Source: Bacteroidales bacterium
GTDB taxonomy: Bacteria > Bacteroidota > Bacteroidia > Bacteroidales > UBA7960
Assembly (NCBI GenBank): GCA_019429055.1
Contig: JAHYJP010000014.1
Span: 1 to 40,899 of the forward strand
Length of the DNA: 40,899 nucleotides
Direction of reading: 5' to 3'
Shown: piece by piece, positions 40,666 through 40,899 of the stretch
Position numbering within the stretch: the first letter of the stretch is position 1
Layout: every line of letters begins with the position of its first letter
Notes under the pieces: model-generated
What the model saw: the letters and a program-made list of their open reading frames with translations, nothing else
What the model was told of the DNA's origin: nothing
Database searches by the model: none
Translations under genes and position numbers: made by a program

Positions 40666-40776
40666 ATGAAACATAAAATCCTGAAAAAACAGCAAATCTC
40701 AAAGATGTGTTTTGTATGCGGTGTGAAGAATGATTTCGGGCTGCACGCTAATTTTTACGAAACCGATGTTAATTAG
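40666..40776 (+). pseudogene. N-terminal part of a PaaI/hotdog thioesterase gene, cut by the IS
   Basis: The frame MKHKILKKQQISKMCFVCGV continues KNDFGLHANFYETDV and ends where the IS begins at 40773; the stop codon TAG is made partly by the IS. CFVCGxKNxFGLxAxFYE is the start of PaaI-like hotdog thioesterases of Bacteroidota. TATTTTTG at 40641-40648 could be its -7 box. The rear of the gene may lie beyond the window; a rear half of the same family also lies at 39691. Confidence 0.65.
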
Positions 40777-40899
40777 TGCTTGCAAGAAAACTTTTAATTA
40801 ATTGATCTGCAATGGCTTATTGTTGATAACTTGTTTGAATCTACTTGTATTTTTCTTTGGATATTTTGCTAAAAATACAGATATTCAGGCTGTTAAACA
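40773..40899 (+). mobile_element. Left end of ISNCY-type element, copy 2, cut by the window edge
   Basis: These 127 bases are identical to 34170-34296 and in the same orientation. The window ends before the transposase gene would start. Copy 2 has inserted into the thioesterase gene after codon 35. Confidence 0.9.

Overview
The window reads as a Bacteroidota chromosome segment, most likely a Bacteroidales/Marinilabiliales-type environmental bacterium. The signs are: Bacteroidota-typical gene families (TIGR02757, PF13568 porins, CheB-CheR-PAS hybrids, TIR-TolB-TPR proteins, an arsenosugar-type cluster), TAnnTTTG promoter -7 boxes, weak or absent Shine-Dalgarno sites before most genes, and moderate GC. 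TGA is used as a normal stop codon by many intact genes. I find no rRNA, tRNA, CRISPR array or phage genes. Family names come from my reading of the sequences; no database search was run.

Layout. 1-6 kb: cell-envelope genes (two L,D-transpeptidases facing each other, a porin-type barrel, an OmpA lipoprotein, a CsbD-like stress protein, a lysozyme-fold protein, a small lipoprotein, an M48 protease). 6-10 kb: a CheB-CheR-PAS hybrid with a PAS stub, then a YunG-like protein. 10.3-10.6 kb: palindromic repeats. 10.7-15.7 kb: TIGR02757 protein, ECF sigma factor with zinc anti-sigma, an AhpD-like protein, a peroxiredoxin and a flavin disulfide reductase. 15.7-16.3 kb: fragments of TauE/SafE, GMC oxidoreductase and aquaporin genes running into a MarR regulator. 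16.9-25.7 kb: an arsenosugar-type operon (DUF547, peroxidase-like, radical SAM ArsS, TIGR04282 transferase, purine nucleoside phosphorylase, FAD oxidoreductase, ferredoxin-type membrane protein, glycosyltransferases). 25.9-27.6 kb: zwf followed by a gnd/pgl remnant. 27.7-33.8 kb: DUF427, EanB-like rhodanese, EanA/EgtD-like histidine methyltransferase, an EgtU/EgtV-like ABC transporter and a DUF3179 protein. This looks like an ergothioneine synthesis-plus-uptake cassette. 34.2-40.9 kb: two same-orientation ends of an ISNCY-type element flank a membrane protein, a TIR-TolB-TPR protein, a RelE/ParE-type toxin-antitoxin pair and pieces of a thioesterase gene. The window stops inside the second IS copy.

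The strongest unexplained signal is a repeated lesion pattern between about 13.3 and 34.2 kb. Many genes keep a recognisable 5' and/or 3' end but have lost the middle or one side: a zwf paralogue, TauE/SafE, GMC oxidoreductase, aquaporin, the 3' end of MarR, ArsS, the FAD oxidoreductase, a GT2, a mannosyltransferase, gnd/pgl and an FMN reductase. Neighbouring genes are intact, and several lesions are in frame. This may be real erosion by many short deletions or an assembly artefact; read mapping across the junctions would decide.
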